Assembly (NCBI GenBank): GCA_900554935.1
Contig: USJF01000049.1
Coordinates: forward strand, 1-8,777
Direction of reading: 5' to 3'
Length of the DNA: 8,777 nt
DNA from: an uncultured Porphyromonas sp.
Lineage (GTDB): Bacteria; Bacteroidota; Bacteroidia; Bacteroidales; Porphyromonadaceae
A program made the position numbers and the translations under genes. Numbering within the stretch: position 1 is the stretch's first letter; every line of letters starts with the position of its first letter. The notes below the pieces were generated by a model. The model ran no database searches, had not been told where the DNA came from, and was given only the letters and a program-made list of their open reading frames with translations. This document shows, piece by piece, positions 7,470 through 8,777 of this stretch.

Positions 7470-8630
7470 ATGAAGATATTTTTCAAACTATTGATAGCCG
7501 TAGTATCGGCTCTGATGCTAATTTGGGGGATTACTTCGTTGGCTGCTTTATTGCAAAGAGGAGGCGATTATGTGCCTTTTACTCTCTATAGTGAAGTGGT
7601 GGGCGAATTTGTGTCGCTCGATAATAGTGGTGAGGAGGGAAGTCGCTACTATGACTATGCTGGGCGAGAATACACCGAGAGTGAGTTTGATAGTGTATTG
7701 CCTTCATTTTATTTCCGTCAGTTGGTGATGGACGGACGTTTGCCCGATAGTATCAATGGGGTGGCGGTCTCACCAAGTATGCTAGAGGAGCAGAGCTTTA
7801 TCTTTATCTCACATCCCTCCTCCATCAATTGCCACACCACTCCCCTCTATTTCCTCTTAGAGTCAATGTCCAAGCGGGTCTATCTGGAGATGCCGAGCGA
7901 TGTTTTTCGACTAGGGAAAAAGGGAATTGAGTTTATCAATATGAGCCGAAATGAGGTAGATAGGGCGAAATCGGACCTTTTCCAGCAAGCGTTGGATACC
8001 AAAGGGGTCACTTTTCCAATCGCTTTAGTGGCGGGCAATGCAACGACCAAGAAGCCCTACGACCATGGGTATCTCTTGCTCGACGCCAAGGGGAGGCTCT
8101 TCAATCTGAGGCAAACGGTGGGGCGTCCCTATCTAAAAGAGATAGCGTTGCCCAATGGAGTGGAGCCCCAGCAGCTTTTTGTGACTGAGTACCCAAGCCG
8201 TGCCTTCTTGGGATTTTTGGCAGATAAAGCGGGTCAATTTTATGCCATTACACTCCCAGATTATCGACTGGTAAAGGCGGAGTTGCCCCCTTTGGACTTG
8301 ACACGCGATAAGCTCACCATCTTTGGTAATCCCTTCTACTGGACGGTGATTAGAAGTCGTGATGGTGAGGCACTCTATACCGCTTTAGAGGCTGGGTCAC
8401 TTCGAAGGGCAAAGGAGCTCCGTTTCGAGGCTGCTGAAGAGGGCTCTATTGCGAGGTATCTGGTACCTTTTCAGCTCTCTTTTACCTCTCCTCTGCATGG
8501 CTACTTCCGTCCCGAGGTGCACCACTTTTCGTGGATAGGGCTCTTGGTGTGGTTGGTCGTCGGAGGTGTGTGGGTGTCGGCCTTACGTGCTAGGCAGTGG
8601 CGATCAAGTAGCTCCAAGTCCCAGAAGTAG
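7470..8630 (+). CDS. Bitopic inner-membrane protein with large periplasmic domain, DUF4857 type
   Basis: The 386-residue protein has one N-terminal helix (about 4-27, IFFKLLIAVVSALMLIWGIT), about 325 periplasmic residues and one C-terminal helix (about 354-371) followed by the basic tail RARQWR, giving an N-in/C-in topology. The soluble part includes DYAGREYTESEFDSVLPSFY and, near its C-terminal third, FYWTVIRSRDGEAL; this character and the position after an ABC pair match the family I know as DUF4857 (number from memory). The later part looks like repeated short beta strands and might be propeller-like, which is a guess. I chose ATG 7470, ten bases after the permease stop, because its leader (AAAAGTAT before ATG) resembles that of the gene at 4644. 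A GTG at 7449 would add MCSNQKY and overlap the permease. It is likely the third component of the inner-membrane complex. Confidence 0.82.
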   Translation: MKIFFKLLIAVVSALMLIWGITSLAALLQRGGDYVPFTLYSEVVGEFVSLDNSGEEGSRYYDYAGREYTESEFDSVLPSFYFRQLVMDGRLPDSINGVAVSPSMLEEQSFIFISHPSSINCHTTPLYFLLESMSKRVYLEMPSDVFRLGKKGIEFINMSRNEVDRAKSDLFQQALDTKGVTFPIALVAGNATTKKPYDHGYLLLDAKGRLFNLRQTVGRPYLKEIALPNGVEPQQLFVTEYPSRAFLGFLADKAGQFYAITLPDYRLVKAELPPLDLTRDKLTIFGNPFYWTVIRSRDGEALYTALEAGSLRRAKELRFEAAEEGSIARYLVPFQLSFTSPLHGYFRPEVHHFSWIGLLVWLVVGGVWVSALRARQWRSSSSKSQK

Positions 8631-8706
8631 AGGAGCTTCGGCGTCTTAATTCTGAGACTGTTGCACGAAGGCGATCTGCTGCGTTGCTTTCGGAATTCGG
8701 CTTCGG

Positions 8707-8723
8707 TCACGTACGTGAGTACG
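8707..8723. repeat. 12-bp palindrome overlapping a GTGA-loop hairpin
   Basis: TCACGTACGTGA (8707-8718) is a perfect palindrome. Overlapping it, CGTAC (8710-8714), GTGA (8715-8718) and GTACG (8719-8723) form a five-pair stem with a four-base loop; in a + strand transcript GUGA fits the GNRA tetraloop class, which is unusually stable. The two arrangements share bases and are alternatives. No T-run follows, so this is not a classical rho-independent terminator. Confidence 0.6.
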
Positions 8724-8730
8724 CTCCCTA

Positions 8731-8754
8731 TAGCCTCATCCTTAGCCTCATCCT
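8731..8754. repeat. Two tandem copies of a 12-bp unit
   Basis: TAGCCTCATCCT occurs twice in direct succession (8731-8742 and 8743-8754) without mismatch. A partial echo, CTCATCCT, appears again at about 8769-8776. This looks like a local duplication within the repeat-like tail; whether the unit number varies between copies cannot be seen here. Confidence 0.65.
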
Positions 8755-8777
8755 CAGCGCCTTGCATCTCATCCTTC

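Larger units (their letters stand above)
8631..8777. repeat. Non-coding, structured repeat-like region downstream of the operon
   Basis: No credible gene lies here; the reverse-strand open frame that crosses it runs back over the end of the preceding gene and looks like a repeat translated by chance. Within it, TGCA plus AGGCG (8662-8665, 8669-8673) faces CGCCT plus TGCA (8758-8762, 8763-8766), forming imperfect inverted ends about 105 bases apart. Between these ends are a palindrome, a hairpin and a tandem duplication, listed separately. The compact style, and my memory of similar GTAC-rich tracts in other genomes, suggest a dispersed element of the REP or MITE type. Copy number cannot be seen from one window, and the boundaries are uncertain. 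Confidence 0.45.

Noticed and set aside
8610..8637. Inverted repeat AGCTCC / GGAGCT around the final stop codon as a terminator.
   Set aside because: The stem has only six pairs with a 16-base loop and no T-run follows, so it does not qualify as a rho-independent terminator.
8501..8767. Reverse-strand open frame of 88 codons across the end of the last gene and the repeat-like tail.
   Set aside because: It overlaps the end of a well-supported + strand gene, has no convincing start context or domain, and most of it is translation of the repeat-like region.

Overview
The window looks like a chromosomal segment of a Bacteroidota (Bacteroidales) bacterium, most likely Porphyromonas or a close relative. 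This rests on the gene families present, Bacteroidota-style lipoprotein signals with acidic residues after the lipidated cysteine, A/T-rich start contexts without Shine-Dalgarno sequences, and moderate GC content. The genus is an inference from style, not from a marker gene.

Layout: all eight genes lie on the + strand and read as one tightly packed operon, entered in the middle of its first visible gene. (1) 1-1446: C-terminal part of a TonB-dependent outer-membrane receptor. (2) 1443-1814: small lipoprotein. (3) 1811-3361: outer-membrane beta-barrel of the DUF6850 type. (4) 3392-4606 and (5) 4644-5888: two diverged tandem DUF4876-type lipoproteins. (6) 5885-6787: ABC transporter ATPase. (7) 6791-7459: six-helix ABC permease. 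(8) 7470-8630: membrane-anchored periplasmic protein of the DUF4857 type. Genes 1/2, 2/3 and 5/6 overlap by four bases (ATGA). The largest internal gap is 37 bases, and no terminator or recognisable Bacteroidota promoter lies between genes, so co-transcription is likely.

Taken together the genes could form an envelope-spanning pathway: a TonB-dependent receptor and a second barrel in the outer membrane, three (probably surface-exposed) lipoproteins, and an inner-membrane complex of ATPase, permease and bitopic periplasmic protein. The substrate and the direction of transport cannot be read from the sequence. The best new observation is that the small lipoprotein matches, without gaps over about 46 residues and then through an LL-G-Y-V-VE-TL block, the N-terminal domain of the second DUF4876 protein. 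The operon would then carry three versions of one domain, one of them free-standing. The ATPase also has unusual residues at the Q-loop (Glu) and at the catalytic Walker B position (Asp).

After the operon, 8631-8777 holds no credible gene. It contains a compact, structured, repeat-like sequence: imperfect inverted ends, a 12-bp perfect palindrome that overlaps a hairpin with a GTGA loop, and a 12-bp tandem duplication. It may be a small interspersed element or a transcript-end structure.
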